From: a virus
IMG/VR virus record: IMGVR_UViG_3300032323_000793
Span: 31,395 to 95,394 of that record
Length of the DNA stretch: 64,000 nt
Reading direction: 5' to 3' (one strand)
Under the pieces are notes generated by a model. It did no database searches, was not told the origin of the DNA, and saw only the letters and a list, made by a program, of their open reading frames with translations. Positions 1-7,177 of this stretch are shown piece after piece (position 1 is the stretch's first letter; each line of letters opens with the position of its first letter). A program made the position numbers and the translations under genes.

Positions 1-1
1 C

Positions 2-445
2 TTTGAAAACAAAGACGGCGACTTCAAGAACGACTATCGTTTTATGAATCAGGAAATCATCAATGAAAAGATGAAGACTGTTAAGTTCCGCGGTGTTAAG
101 TGGGATGTAGAAGTAGAACCTAGCGTGGCCTCTGTTCAACGTTTTAACTTTCAAGCAGGTGCTAACAACGAACATCCAACATTCTTAGCCAAGACAGACA
201 GCGGCAACTTAAAGTTTATCTTTGGTGATGCTTCAACACACGGCGGCGAGTTTGTGTTTGCTATGGGTGTAACTGGTAAATTAGATCGCGGTTGGACTTG
301 GCCAGTGTTGCCAATCTTGAGTATTCTTAAGATTGCAGATGTCAATAACACAAAGATGTCTTTGAGTAATGAAGGTGCTATTCAAATTACTCTAGATAGC
401 GGCCTTGCTACTTACAAATATATTATTCCTGCACAAGCAGCCTAA
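2..445 (+). CDS. 45: Sliding clamp (gp45-like), C-terminal part
   Basis: The reading frame is open to the left edge of the window, so the N-terminus is missing; an internal Met at base 44 is unlikely to be the true start. The visible ~147 residues have the pattern of a DNA-clamp last domain: alternating beta strands, a helix-like stretch (LPILSILKI), then a strand pair ending in YKYIIPAQ, close to the C-terminal strand of PCNA and gp45 proteins. In T4 the clamp is a trimeric ring that tethers DNA polymerase and activates late transcription with gp55 and gp33. No enzymatic motif is expected. The assignment rests on pattern similarity, and the window lacks the clamp loader that would confirm it. 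Confidence 0.68.
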   Translation, partial: FENKDGDFKNDYRFMNQEIINEKMKTVKFRGVKWDVEVEPSVASVQRFNFQAGANNEHPTFLAKTDSGNLKFIFGDASTHGGEFVFAMGVTGKLDRGWTWPVLPILSILKIADVNNTKMSLSNEGAIQITLDSGLATYKYIIPAQAA

Positions 446-447
446 AT

Positions 448-819
448 ATGATTAAGAATATTACTGCTTCTGGACGGTATATGCAGGTCACTGGAGGAAA
501 CTCCAGTACCTACGTAAATGCATATTCCGGATCTCAAGGTGTTGGCAATATGCGATACAATACTTCTTTGCAACAAATGGAAGTGTTCGACGGCAATAAT
601 TGGATTACTATTGCTATGGATTATACCAGTGTCGGGCTAAACGGTGAAGCAGAATCATTACTTGATTGGGCACGTAAGAAACGTGACGAAGAATTGGCTT
701 GGGAATCTTTGGCAAAAGATAATCAGGCTGTTAAAATAGCATTAGAAAACGTAGAACAGGCACGTAGACAATTAGATATTACAGCAAAACTAGCGAGAGA
801 TTATGAAACAACCAGTTAA
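448..819 (+). CDS. Conserved phage protein of unknown function, coiled-coil C-terminus
   Basis: This is a 123-residue protein of unknown function. The first ~55 residues are rich in Gly, Ser, Asn and Tyr and contain a stretch ending in EVFDGNNWITI, resembling the small beta modules seen in phage fibre proteins. The remainder is charged and helical (DWARKKRDEELAWESLAK followed by heptad-like Leu/Ala spacing), probably a coiled coil. It starts two bases after the clamp stop codon without a clear Shine-Dalgarno sequence, and its end overlaps the dpdA-like gene by 17 bases, so the three are probably co-transcribed. It could be structural, but its place in an early-type block argues against a simple virion role. 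Confidence 0.7.
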   Translation: MIKNITASGRYMQVTGGNSSTYVNAYSGSQGVGNMRYNTSLQQMEVFDGNNWITIAMDYTSVGLNGEAESLLDWARKKRDEELAWESLAKDNQAVKIALENVEQARRQLDITAKLARDYETTS

Positions 820-2347
820 CCTAACACCATTACAAAAAGACTATGCAGTATATCTGCCTGCCATTAGTTCTTTTTACAGCACCTATGTAGATAAACAAAG
901 ACAAGACGAATTTATTCCTAAAGATCGTATTCCTGCGGGATTTGATCGTGGTGTTGAAGGTATGAACTTCCTTAATCCCGAACAAGGATATTTTTATTAT
1001 AAACATGCTCTATATTCTGCAGGTCATGCACAGTTAGATATTGAAAAAAGTCTTAAACAAGAATTAATGATTCAAGATCGAGATCGTTCAAAGACAATGA
1101 TCTTAGGCGATTCTGGCGGATATCAAATTGGTAAAGGTGTTATTAAATTTGATTGGCAAAATTTTGAAGGCGCTGAAGCCAATAAAGTTAGAAAAAAGAT
1201 TTTAACTTGGTTAGATGTTACTGCTGACTGGTCTATGATGTTAGACGTTCCGACTTGGGCCTGTGATCATATTCATAGTCCAAAGACTGGACTTAAATCT
1301 TTTGACGATTGCCTCGATAAAACTAAATTCAATAACAAATATTTTATTGAAAATAGAATTGGCTCTAAAGAAGGCGGAACTAAACTATTAAATGTTCTTC
1401 AAGGTTCTAATTGGGAAAACGCAGAGGCATGGTATCAAGGTGTAAAAGAATATTCCGATACATCTAAGTATGGGGACAGAGCCGCTGAAGGTTGGGCTAT
1501 GGGCGGTGCTAATATGTGTAAGATGCCTATTACCCTTAAACGTCTTATTACTATGCGTTTTGATGATATGCTAGAAGGTAAAAATTGGATGCACTTCTTG
1601 GGTACTGCACAGTTAGACTGGGCATGTTACTTAACTGCTATCCAGCGCCAGATTAGGAAACACATAAATGAAGAATTCACTATCTCTTTCGACTGTGCAT
1701 CACCTTTCATCGCAACAGCACACGGATTGGTATATACTAACGCCCAGCACACCTCTAAACGATTCAGTGTTATCATGGATAAAGCCCCGGATGATAAGAG
1801 TCTTTCCGGACGGCACGATATACCTTTTCCTTTCGAAAGCAATTTCGGTCAAAGACTTACAATCGCAGATATATGCCACTATGCACCAGGAATGTTAAAC
1901 AAGATTGGCAAAGAAGGCAAAACTAGTTGGGATAGTTTTGCCTATGCTCTAATGATGGGTCATAACGTAGAATGTCATATTCGTGCTGTTCAACGTGCTA
2001 ATAATCTAATGGACATTGAACTTGCCAAACACAAACCAGATTGGAGACGTTGGAGAAAAGTCAAAGATGCTGACAAATCTGACGAAATGTCAGAGTGGGT
2101 GCCAAGGAATGTATTATACTTCAATCGATTTGTTGAAGAATTGTTTGCACTTAATACCAAAGACGAAGCATTTGAAATGATAGCCGAAGCAGAACGTTTA
2201 GGATTCTTACAAAACTTAGAAGGTGCTAGGTTACGTGGCGGTGTTACAAACATTGCTCATACACTTTTTTATGAAGAATCGGAAGACGAAACTTCTTGGG
2301 AAGACGACCGAGAGGATGAGGCATTAGATAATCTAAAAATTGATTAA
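803..2347 (+). CDS. dpdA: DpdA-like guanine transglycosylase for 7-deazaguanine DNA modification
   Basis: This 514-residue protein resembles the tRNA-guanine transglycosylase (TGT) superfamily. Visible landmarks are GDSGGYQ at residues 102-108 (TGT acid/base Asp loop, here D103), MMLDVPTWACD near 145-155, LQGSNWE near 198-205, GWAMGGAN near 230, and SFDCASP with D297 at the position of the TGT nucleophile (FDC). The CxCxxC zinc site of bacterial TGT is not seen. DpdA proteins exchange guanine in DNA for a 7-deazaguanine base, protecting phage DNA from restriction. FolE, QueE and a QueD-like gene lie on the same strand within 10 kb, which supports DNA rather than tRNA as the target. The start is preceded by GCGAGAG. 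The DpdA subfamily cannot be told by eye. Confidence 0.78.
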   Translation: MKQPVNLTPLQKDYAVYLPAISSFYSTYVDKQRQDEFIPKDRIPAGFDRGVEGMNFLNPEQGYFYYKHALYSAGHAQLDIEKSLKQELMIQDRDRSKTMILGDSGGYQIGKGVIKFDWQNFEGAEANKVRKKILTWLDVTADWSMMLDVPTWACDHIHSPKTGLKSFDDCLDKTKFNNKYFIENRIGSKEGGTKLLNVLQGSNWENAEAWYQGVKEYSDTSKYGDRAAEGWAMGGANMCKMPITLKRLITMRFDDMLEGKNWMHFLGTAQLDWACYLTAIQRQIRKHINEEFTISFDCASPFIATAHGLVYTNAQHTSKRFSVIMDKAPDDKSLSGRHDIPFPFESNFGQRLTIADICHYAPGMLNKIGKEGKTSWDSFAYALMMGHNVECHIRAVQRANNLMDIELAKHKPDWRRWRKVKDADKSDEMSEWVPRNVLYFNRFVEELFALNTKDEAFEMIAEAERLGFLQNLEGARLRGGVTNIAHTLFYEESEDETSWEDDREDEALDNLKID

Positions 2348-2356
2348 GGAGTTATT

Positions 2357-2566
2357 ATGTACGAAAATCGTATAGCACACTTAGAAGAAGCACATAGAGC
2401 CTTGGACAAACAAATTGATCTTTTAATACGTGAAGGCAAATACGAAGATACCAGTATGCACAATTTGAAGAAACAAAGGTTGCTTTATAAAGACGAAATT
2501 GCTAAACTTAAACGTCAGCAATGGGAACATGATAACGAAACTATAGATTTTGACGATGACAGATAA
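2357..2566 (+). CDS. Small DUF465/YdcH-like helical protein
   Basis: This 69-residue protein is almost entirely helical and charged. The arrangement RIAHLEEAHRALDKQID followed by LKKQRLLYKDEIAKL matches the DUF465 (YdcH) family, short two-helix proteins of unknown role found in bacteria and phages; the LKK-RL-KDEI segment is the family signature. It ends with an acidic tail (DFDDDR). A strong AAGGAG lies before the ATG and the gene follows the dpdA-like gene by nine bases, so it is part of the same transcription unit. No enzymatic function is suggested. Confidence 0.7.
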   Translation: MYENRIAHLEEAHRALDKQIDLLIREGKYEDTSMHNLKKQRLLYKDEIAKLKRQQWEHDNETIDFDDDR

Positions 2567-2584
2567 CTTTAAAAAGAAAGCAGT

Positions 2585-3118
2585 ATGAAAAGAGATTACA
2601 AAGACGGTGTTGCTTCAGACATTACATTCTTTACTGGGGTAGAGATTGAACGCACACCTGCCTACGGAATGAAAACTCTGTTTGTTGTTGGAGTTCATGA
2701 TCCATATGTTATCATGGAACTTGCCCGTAATAACAAATGTAAACATATCTACTTTGGTGCTAATCAAAGTTTTAAGACTAAAGGCGTCAACGATACCGAA
2801 ACCTGGCGTCCTTGGGAAGATATGATCTATGTGTGTCTAGATGCAGAGGACGGATTTTGGTGTACTCTAGATTTCGATGTTTGTGAAACGGAAGGATTGC
2901 TTGAGAGCGGTCTTACCGAAAAGCGTAGATTTATTCCGCAGATTAGTGTAAAATTACCTTATATTAATCAACTAGGTTATAACGCTACACTTAAGATCGA
3001 CGATAAAGATTTTTCAGCAACTAATCCTGGGGTTTGGTGCCATAACCTACAGGACCTATTAGGAAGAGACCGCTTCACTGATTGGGATCAATATGGCAAA
3101 GATGAGATTTTACAATGA
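2585..3118 (+). CDS. Unknown protein within the 7-deazaguanine cluster
   Basis: This 177-residue protein has mixed alpha/beta composition, no signal peptide and no membrane segment. Features visible include an early TFFTGVEIERTPAYGMKTLFVVG stretch split by a turn, IYFGANQSF near residues 57-65, and a C-terminal WCHNLQDLL. It has five cysteines but no metal-binding spacing that I recognise. It sits between dpdA and the QueD-like gene and its stop overlaps the next start by four bases (ATGA), so co-translation is likely. Because phages with DpdA often carry dedicated 7-deazaguanine tailoring enzymes (DpdL, DpdM, DpdN are known), a tailoring role is possible, but I see nothing in the sequence that proves it. 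Confidence 0.65.
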   Translation: MKRDYKDGVASDITFFTGVEIERTPAYGMKTLFVVGVHDPYVIMELARNNKCKHIYFGANQSFKTKGVNDTETWRPWEDMIYVCLDAEDGFWCTLDFDVCETEGLLESGLTEKRRFIPQISVKLPYINQLGYNATLKIDDKDFSATNPGVWCHNLQDLLGRDRFTDWDQYGKDEILQ

Positions 3119-3471
3119 GTAGCGGATACGCAGTAGCATCACCTCGTGGTTTAACTAGCATTAAACGTGCAAGACACAGAGTAGAAGAAAAGAAACCTAT
3201 GAAACTAACATTAAAACAACGCCTTCGTAACTGGTTACTAGAAAGTCCAGATGAATCAGTGCCACAGGATATCTATGTTGAAGAAGATAAACTTTCTTCA
3301 GACGGTATGCGATTACAAATCTACAAAGCCAGTGGTGGATATGTTGTAGAGACCCGCGGTTATGATCGTAAAATGGACCGTAATAACTATACCATGCATG
3401 TAATTAAAGAAGAAGAAGATCTAGGCGAAAGGCTTGGAAAGATCGTTATGATGGAGGCACTAAGAGGATGA
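3115..3471 (+). CDS. Conserved phage protein of unknown function
   Basis: This 118-residue protein is not recognised. The N-terminal ~45 residues are basic (RARHR, KKPMKLTLKQRLRNWLL) and the second half forms predicted beta strands with acidic turns (GMRLQIYKASGGYVVETRG). There are no cysteines and no membrane segment. It overlaps both neighbours by four bases (ATGA at each junction), a sign of tight translational coupling between the gene before it and the QueD-like gene after it. A nucleic-acid or protein adaptor role would fit the basic N-terminus, but this is only a guess. Confidence 0.6.
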   Translation: MSSGYAVASPRGLTSIKRARHRVEEKKPMKLTLKQRLRNWLLESPDESVPQDIYVEEDKLSSDGMRLQIYKASGGYVVETRGYDRKMDRNNYTMHVIKEEEDLGERLGKIVMMEALRG

Positions 3472-3857
3472 TTATTCGTCAAGACACCCGTCCTAACAAA
3501 ATGATTTGGGTTACCTTCCAAAAAGAAGGTATGCACAAGTATCCAGCCGCACTTACAGATCCCTCACTTGCCACAGGTGATGAATATGATGTTAGTTTCC
3601 TAGGATATCCGCATCGTCACATCTTCCATTTTAAAGTTTGGATTGGTGTAACTCATAATGATCGCGATATTGAGTTTATTCAGTTTAAACGTTGGTTGCT
3701 AAATCTGTATAAAGATGCTACAATTAGTTTAGACTTTAAGAGTTGTGAAATGATGTCAGACGATTTATATGACATTATTAGCAAAAAGTATCCAGGCCGT
3801 GAGGTTTGGATTGAGGTCTCCGAAGACGGAGAAAATGGTTCATTCATCAAATATTAA
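3468..3857 (+). CDS. queD: QueD-like T-fold protein (6-carboxytetrahydropterin synthase family)
   Basis: This 129-residue protein has the length and strand order of QueD/6-pyruvoyltetrahydropterin synthase. H23 and the pair H49-R-H51 resemble the three zinc-binding histidines; RDIEFIQFKRWL resembles the family MVxDFxxLK segment, LDFKSCE the LDHxxLN segment, MSDDLYDII the TSEN helix and WIEVSEDGE the terminal VxVxET strand. QueD makes 6-carboxytetrahydropterin, the substrate of QueE. The catalytic Cys normally four residues before the His pair is Leu here and the His spacing is wider than in E. coli QueD, so it may be a diverged QueD or another T-fold enzyme. FolE and QueE nearby support the pathway call. 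Start ATG follows AAGAGG. Confidence 0.5.
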   Translation: MIIRQDTRPNKMIWVTFQKEGMHKYPAALTDPSLATGDEYDVSFLGYPHRHIFHFKVWIGVTHNDRDIEFIQFKRWLLNLYKDATISLDFKSCEMMSDDLYDIISKKYPGREVWIEVSEDGENGSFIKY

Positions 3858-3868
3858 AGGAAAGTCAG

Positions 3869-4120
3869 ATGAAAAACTACAAGGACTACAGGTACTTTGA
3901 AAATCGTCCTGATGTTGTAAGAGTGTGGGATGACCTCGAGTCATATCACGATTGGTGCAGATTTGAACTCTGCGATTTCAACCCTGCTGATCTTTATCGC
4001 AAAGATTCTGCAAATTACTCTGCTTACCTAGCAAGTAAACGTCCACGTAGACCTTACCAAGGTAAGAATCCACGTTGGGACAACAATGGAAGACGCAATG
4101 AGCAACGTTTTTCTCGTTGA
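3869..4120 (+). CDS. Small phage protein, Arg/Asn-rich tail
   Basis: This 83-residue protein of unknown function has an aromatic, acidic first half (YRYFENRPDVVRVWDDLESY) and a C-terminal third rich in Arg, Asn, Tyr and Pro (KRPRRPYQGKNPRW and onward), which looks disordered and could bind nucleic acid. It has a good AAGGAAAG ribosome site. Its last 35 bases overlap the beginning of the glycosyltransferase gene in another frame, so either the downstream gene truly starts inside it or it uses the ATG at 4098. Confidence 0.6.
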   Translation: MKNYKDYRYFENRPDVVRVWDDLESYHDWCRFELCDFNPADLYRKDSANYSAYLASKRPRRPYQGKNPRWDNNGRRNEQRFSR

Positions 4121-5207
4121 TCTCGAAGCAGTAGAAACAAGATATACGGGTCAGTGGAAAACCCACTTACCCGATCTTTTGCGGAGACATGGGCATGACG
4201 TTCAAGTTATCAGTGGTCCTGAAGATATTCCTTCTGCCACTACTCCTGGCGCCTTTCTTAATTTCGGCGGCACTAATATCTATAAGTCTAGTCAAGTTGA
4301 ACAGATCAGTCGGTTATTTTGCTCCGGATCAGTTAAGCCTAATGATCAGTTCATCTTTACTGATGCTTGGCACCCTGGTATCATAAATCTAAAGTACATG
4401 AGCGAACTTCTTGGCATCCCTGTCAAGATTCACGCATTATGGCATGCCGGTAGTTATGATCCTCAAGACTTTTTAGGTCGTCTTATTGGTAATGCACCTT
4501 GGGTTAGACATGCCGAGAAATCTTTCTTTGCTGCAATTGATCATAACTATTTTGCCACAGACTTTCATATTGAAATGTTCGATGCTAATCTTCTTAACGA
4601 CGGTATGATAGAAAATCCGTGGCGTCATGAAGATATGCAAGAATATATGCAAGAAGGTAAAATTATAAGATCAGGATGGCCTATGGAGTATATGGCAGAT
4701 ACTTTGCTAATGTATAAGAATATGCCTAAACGTAATCTTATCCTTTTTCCGCATCGTATTGCTCCGGAAAAACAAGTTGAGATTTTTAGAGATCTAAAAG
4801 AACAACTGCCTCAATATGAATTTGTTGTTTGTCAAGATCAACAACTAACAAAGAACGAATATCATAATATGTTAGGTGAGGCTAAACTAGTGTTTAGTGC
4901 TAATCTACAAGAAACATTAGGTATCAGTTGGTATGAAGGTGCTTTAGTTGATGCTATTCCGATGGTGCCAGATCGTTTAAGTTACAGAGAAATGGCATTA
5001 GACTGTTTTAAGTATCCTTCCGAGTGGACAGAATCATTTGACAGTTACAAAACGCACAGAGATTTAGTAGTCAGTAAAATAATTGACTACATGGAAAATT
5101 ACGAAAAATATTTTGTAAACCTAAATAAACAGGTAGATATCTTAAAACTAGATTTCTTTAGTTGTGATAATCTATTAGAAAAATTAAAATGTCATCCACG
5201 ACACTAA
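4086..5207 (+). CDS. GT-B fold glycosyltransferase
   Basis: This 373-residue protein has the two-domain look of GT-B enzymes. The N-terminal half begins with a Rossmann-like strand (NVFLVDLEAV). In the C-terminal half LILFPHRIAPEKQVEIF is the linker and first strand of the nucleotide-sugar domain, and a segment near residues 276-292 with ETLGISWYEGA matches the donor-binding E-x7-E region of GT4-like enzymes. It would transfer a sugar from a nucleotide sugar to an unknown acceptor. It is flanked by the QueD-like gene and folE, so the acceptor could be phage DNA or a modified base, or a host glycan. The more natural start may be the ATG at 4098, with GGAAG four bases upstream. Confidence 0.68.
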   Translation: MEDAMSNVFLVDLEAVETRYTGQWKTHLPDLLRRHGHDVQVISGPEDIPSATTPGAFLNFGGTNIYKSSQVEQISRLFCSGSVKPNDQFIFTDAWHPGIINLKYMSELLGIPVKIHALWHAGSYDPQDFLGRLIGNAPWVRHAEKSFFAAIDHNYFATDFHIEMFDANLLNDGMIENPWRHEDMQEYMQEGKIIRSGWPMEYMADTLLMYKNMPKRNLILFPHRIAPEKQVEIFRDLKEQLPQYEFVVCQDQQLTKNEYHNMLGEAKLVFSANLQETLGISWYEGALVDAIPMVPDRLSYREMALDCFKYPSEWTESFDSYKTHRDLVVSKIIDYMENYEKYFVNLNKQVDILKLDFFSCDNLLEKLKCHPRH

Positions 5208-5222
5208 CTCGGAGAATTAGAA

Positions 5223-5969
5223 TTGACAAATAAAAAAGAAACAGGCCTGGACGCAATGGCAGGCGACGGTGGCTATCAAGAAGCATACCTAGGCGATCAC
5301 ATTCGCTTTAAAATGAAACGTGAAGGCAAGCGTTTCTGGGCAGGCGACAACATCAGTGATTATCTGTACGAAGGTGATAAAGAACGCCTAATCGACGAAG
5401 CAACAGAAGCGTTTGAACTAGTGCTTGATCGATTGCTAATTGATCGTGAAAACGATCCTAATAGCCAAGGAACTGCTCGTCGTTTGGCTAAAATGTATTT
5501 TAACGAAATAATGGCAGGTAGATATGAACAAGCACCAGATTGCACAGCATTCCCTAATGACAGCGAGGATCGTTACGAAGGTATGTTGGTTGTTCGTAGT
5601 GAGTTGCGCTCTATGTGTAGTCATCATCATCAACCCGTTAGTGGCGTTGCTTACATTGGTATTATTGCGGCTTCCAAACTCATTGGCCTCTCTAAGTACA
5701 CACGTATCGCACAGTGGTGCGCAAGACGTGGTACTCTCCAGGAGGAACTTGCTAATGATATTGCTCGCGAGATCGCCAAGGCCACCGGAGCAGAAGACGT
5801 AGGTGTGTATATTCAGGCAGTACATGGATGCTGTGAGAATAGAGGCATTATGGCACATAGTTCATTAACACAGACTACTGTACTTAAAGGTGCTTTCAAG
5901 GACGATCAGAGTACTAAGAAAGAATTCTTTGATAACATTAAATTGCAACAAGACTTTGCTCCACGATAA
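5223..5969 (+). CDS. folE: GTP cyclohydrolase I
   Basis: FolE opens GTP to 7,8-dihydroneopterin triphosphate, the first step to both folates and 7-deazaguanines. This 248-residue protein shows the family core: SMCSHHHQPVSG with C132 and H134-H136 (zinc Cys-His segment), AYIG then SKLIGLSKYTRI, QEELANDIA, and VHGCCENRGI with C203/C204 (third zinc ligand region). The usual CEHHxxPFxG is altered to CSHHHQPVSG. The start is TTG, with GGAG eight bases upstream at 5211-5214. Together with the QueD-like protein, QueE and DpdA it would supply 7-deazaguanine for DNA, although use for folate is not excluded. Confidence 0.88.
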   Translation: MTNKKETGLDAMAGDGGYQEAYLGDHIRFKMKREGKRFWAGDNISDYLYEGDKERLIDEATEAFELVLDRLLIDRENDPNSQGTARRLAKMYFNEIMAGRYEQAPDCTAFPNDSEDRYEGMLVVRSELRSMCSHHHQPVSGVAYIGIIAASKLIGLSKYTRIAQWCARRGTLQEELANDIAREIAKATGAEDVGVYIQAVHGCCENRGIMAHSSLTQTTVLKGAFKDDQSTKKEFFDNIKLQQDFAPR

Positions 5970-5977
5970 GGAATTCT

Positions 5978-6481
5978 ATGAGTCAAGTATATGTAATTAA
6001 ACCTCTGCATAAAAAAAGCATTGTCTATCATGTAGAAATGTATCGTAATAATCCAGACGGTAGCGTTGGCTGGTTTAATATTGACGAAACATATCGTTGG
6101 GGGCAAGGTTTTGTTGAAGGTGATCTAGACTGCAACCTTCCCTGGGAAGGCGACCCTGTTGCCTATGCTCGAGCAGATTGCGGTTGGGGTTGCGAGTTTG
6201 ATGACAGTATTAATATTGAAATTGAATTCAGTGACGACATCAGCAAAGAAGAACAAGAAGAAATCCGACAAGCCTACTACGAAGGTGGTGCGGCATGGCT
6301 GTTTGATGGCGAGCACAGTTGGTGTGAAGAAGACACTGCGGTACATATTGTTGCACCCTATCAAATAGATCTGTGCAACGATGATGGTACGGTCATTGAA
6401 GAAAACATTAAACTTAAACCACGGCCCGATCCAAGAACAAGTTGGCCTTGGAGTGTGGATAACCCTAAACCTGAGGAATAA
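5978..6481 (+). CDS. Acidic phage protein of unknown function
   Basis: This 167-residue protein is not recognised. It is strongly acidic and rich in Trp, Cys and Gly (for example LDCNLPWEGDP, DCGWGCEFDD), with a central helix (SKEEQEEIRQAYYEGG) and a Pro-rich tail. The clustered aromatic and acidic residues suggest a compact globular protein and possibly a mimic of nucleic acid, but there is no motif. It follows folE by eight bases with AAGGAATT before the ATG, so it belongs to the same operon. Confidence 0.6.
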   Translation: MSQVYVIKPLHKKSIVYHVEMYRNNPDGSVGWFNIDETYRWGQGFVEGDLDCNLPWEGDPVAYARADCGWGCEFDDSINIEIEFSDDISKEEQEEIRQAYYEGGAAWLFDGEHSWCEEDTAVHIVAPYQIDLCNDDGTVIEENIKLKPRPDPRTSWPWSVDNPKPEE

Positions 6482-6482
6482 T

Positions 6483-6686
6483 ATGAGAACAGAAATTATT
6501 AGCGTACTAAAACAACATTTTGAAGCACACATTCTTAAACACAAAATGAATGTGGACATTATGTTAAACAATCCAATGGCTATTCATGAGCATACAGATC
6601 TAATGGATGCTATTGAAAAGGAAGTAGCATTGATAGCAGAATATCAAGACAAGTTAGAAATAATGAACGTTTATTTTGGAGAATAA
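6483..6686 (+). CDS. Small helical phage protein
   Basis: This is a 67-residue all-helical protein of unknown function. I place the start at the ATG at 6483, one base after the upstream stop and preceded by TGAGGAATA; the frame is open for about 100 bases further upstream, but that part only overlaps the previous gene. The C-terminal half has a heptad-like pattern (DAIEKEVALIAEYQDKLEI), which suggests a short coiled coil or oligomerisation helix. The sequence gives no further clue to its role. Confidence 0.6.
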   Translation: MRTEIISVLKQHFEAHILKHKMNVDIMLNNPMAIHEHTDLMDAIEKEVALIAEYQDKLEIMNVYFGE

Positions 6687-6688
6687 TC

Positions 6689-6889
6689 ATGCAAGTAAGA
6701 GCAGACCAAATTACAGAAGGCGGATCACCATGTGGTTGTGGTCGTAGTCCTACAGGCAAATGTATCGGCTGGCACGGACTAGAAGAGGGCGAATACCGTG
6801 AAAGATTAGCAGAGTGGGAATTGGAAGATTATAAACGTAGGGCACAAGAACTGTGGAATGACTCTTGCACTAGTCAGAGGTCATCATGA
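6689..6889 (+). CDS. Small CDGSH-like metal-binding protein
   Basis: This 66-residue protein has a cysteine/histidine cluster near residues 14-29, PCGCGRSPTGKCIGWH, giving C-x-C-x7-C-x3-H. This is one residue shorter than the C-x-C-x8-C-x3-H of CDGSH proteins, which hold a 2Fe-2S cluster with three Cys and one His. The rest is a charged helix. An iron-sulphur or zinc site is likely; which metal cannot be told. The start has a GGAG upstream, and the gene overlaps the next start by four bases. It is encoded with other tiny early genes. Confidence 0.6.
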   Translation: MQVRADQITEGGSPCGCGRSPTGKCIGWHGLEEGEYRERLAEWELEDYKRRAQELWNDSCTSQRSS

Positions 6890-7104
6890 GTACAGCAAAA
6901 GAAATAGCAGATAATTTAATTAACCGTGCAAAAAATCTACAAGAATTTGTTGTAGAAAGAGATTGGTCTCTTATTCCAGCAGGTGTTGTAAGATATGATA
7001 TACAACATACAGTGGGTGAACCTGCTAGAATCTTTGTTCATGCTATGACAAAAGAAGAAGCAGAACGTCAAGTTGACGACTGGTTTAGTGAAGGTGTAGA
7101 ATAA
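6886..7104 (+). CDS. Small phage protein of unknown function
   Basis: This is a 72-residue protein. An N-terminal helix (AKEIADNLINRAKNLQEFV) is followed by two or three beta strands (VVRYDIQHT, ARIFVHAM) and a final helix with acidic residues. It overlaps the CDGSH-like gene by four bases and shares its final base with the ATG of the tiny membrane gene that follows (TAATG), so all three should be translated together. There is no recognisable motif. Confidence 0.6.
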   Translation: MSTAKEIADNLINRAKNLQEFVVERDWSLIPAGVVRYDIQHTVGEPARIFVHAMTKEEAERQVDDWFSEGVE

Positions 7105-7175
7105 TGTTATTTGCTCTAGGAATGATTGTAGGTATTATTATTGGAATCATTGCTTGGATTCTCATTAGGAGATAA
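7104..7175 (+). CDS. 23-residue transmembrane microprotein
   Basis: This is a very short frame of 23 codons. The peptide is one hydrophobic helix, MLFALGMIVGIIIGIIAWI, ending in LIRR, which would sit in the inner membrane with the Arg residues in the cytoplasm. The ATG overlaps the upstream stop (TAATG), and the frame fills exactly the space before the next ATG at 7178, for which its end also supplies the ribosome site TTAGGAG. The packing and the GxxxG-type glycine spacing (GMIVGIIIG) favour a real gene. It has no database-type signature, so confidence is moderate. Confidence 0.5.
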   Translation: MLFALGMIVGIIIGIIAWILIRR

Positions 7176-7177
7176 CG

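Noticed and set aside
440-450. CTAAATA before the 448 gene as a late promoter
   Set aside because: It overlaps the start codon itself, so RNA would begin inside the gene.
5436-5858. A 140-residue minus-strand frame across folE
   Set aside because: Antisense to well-supported folE, with no ribosome site.
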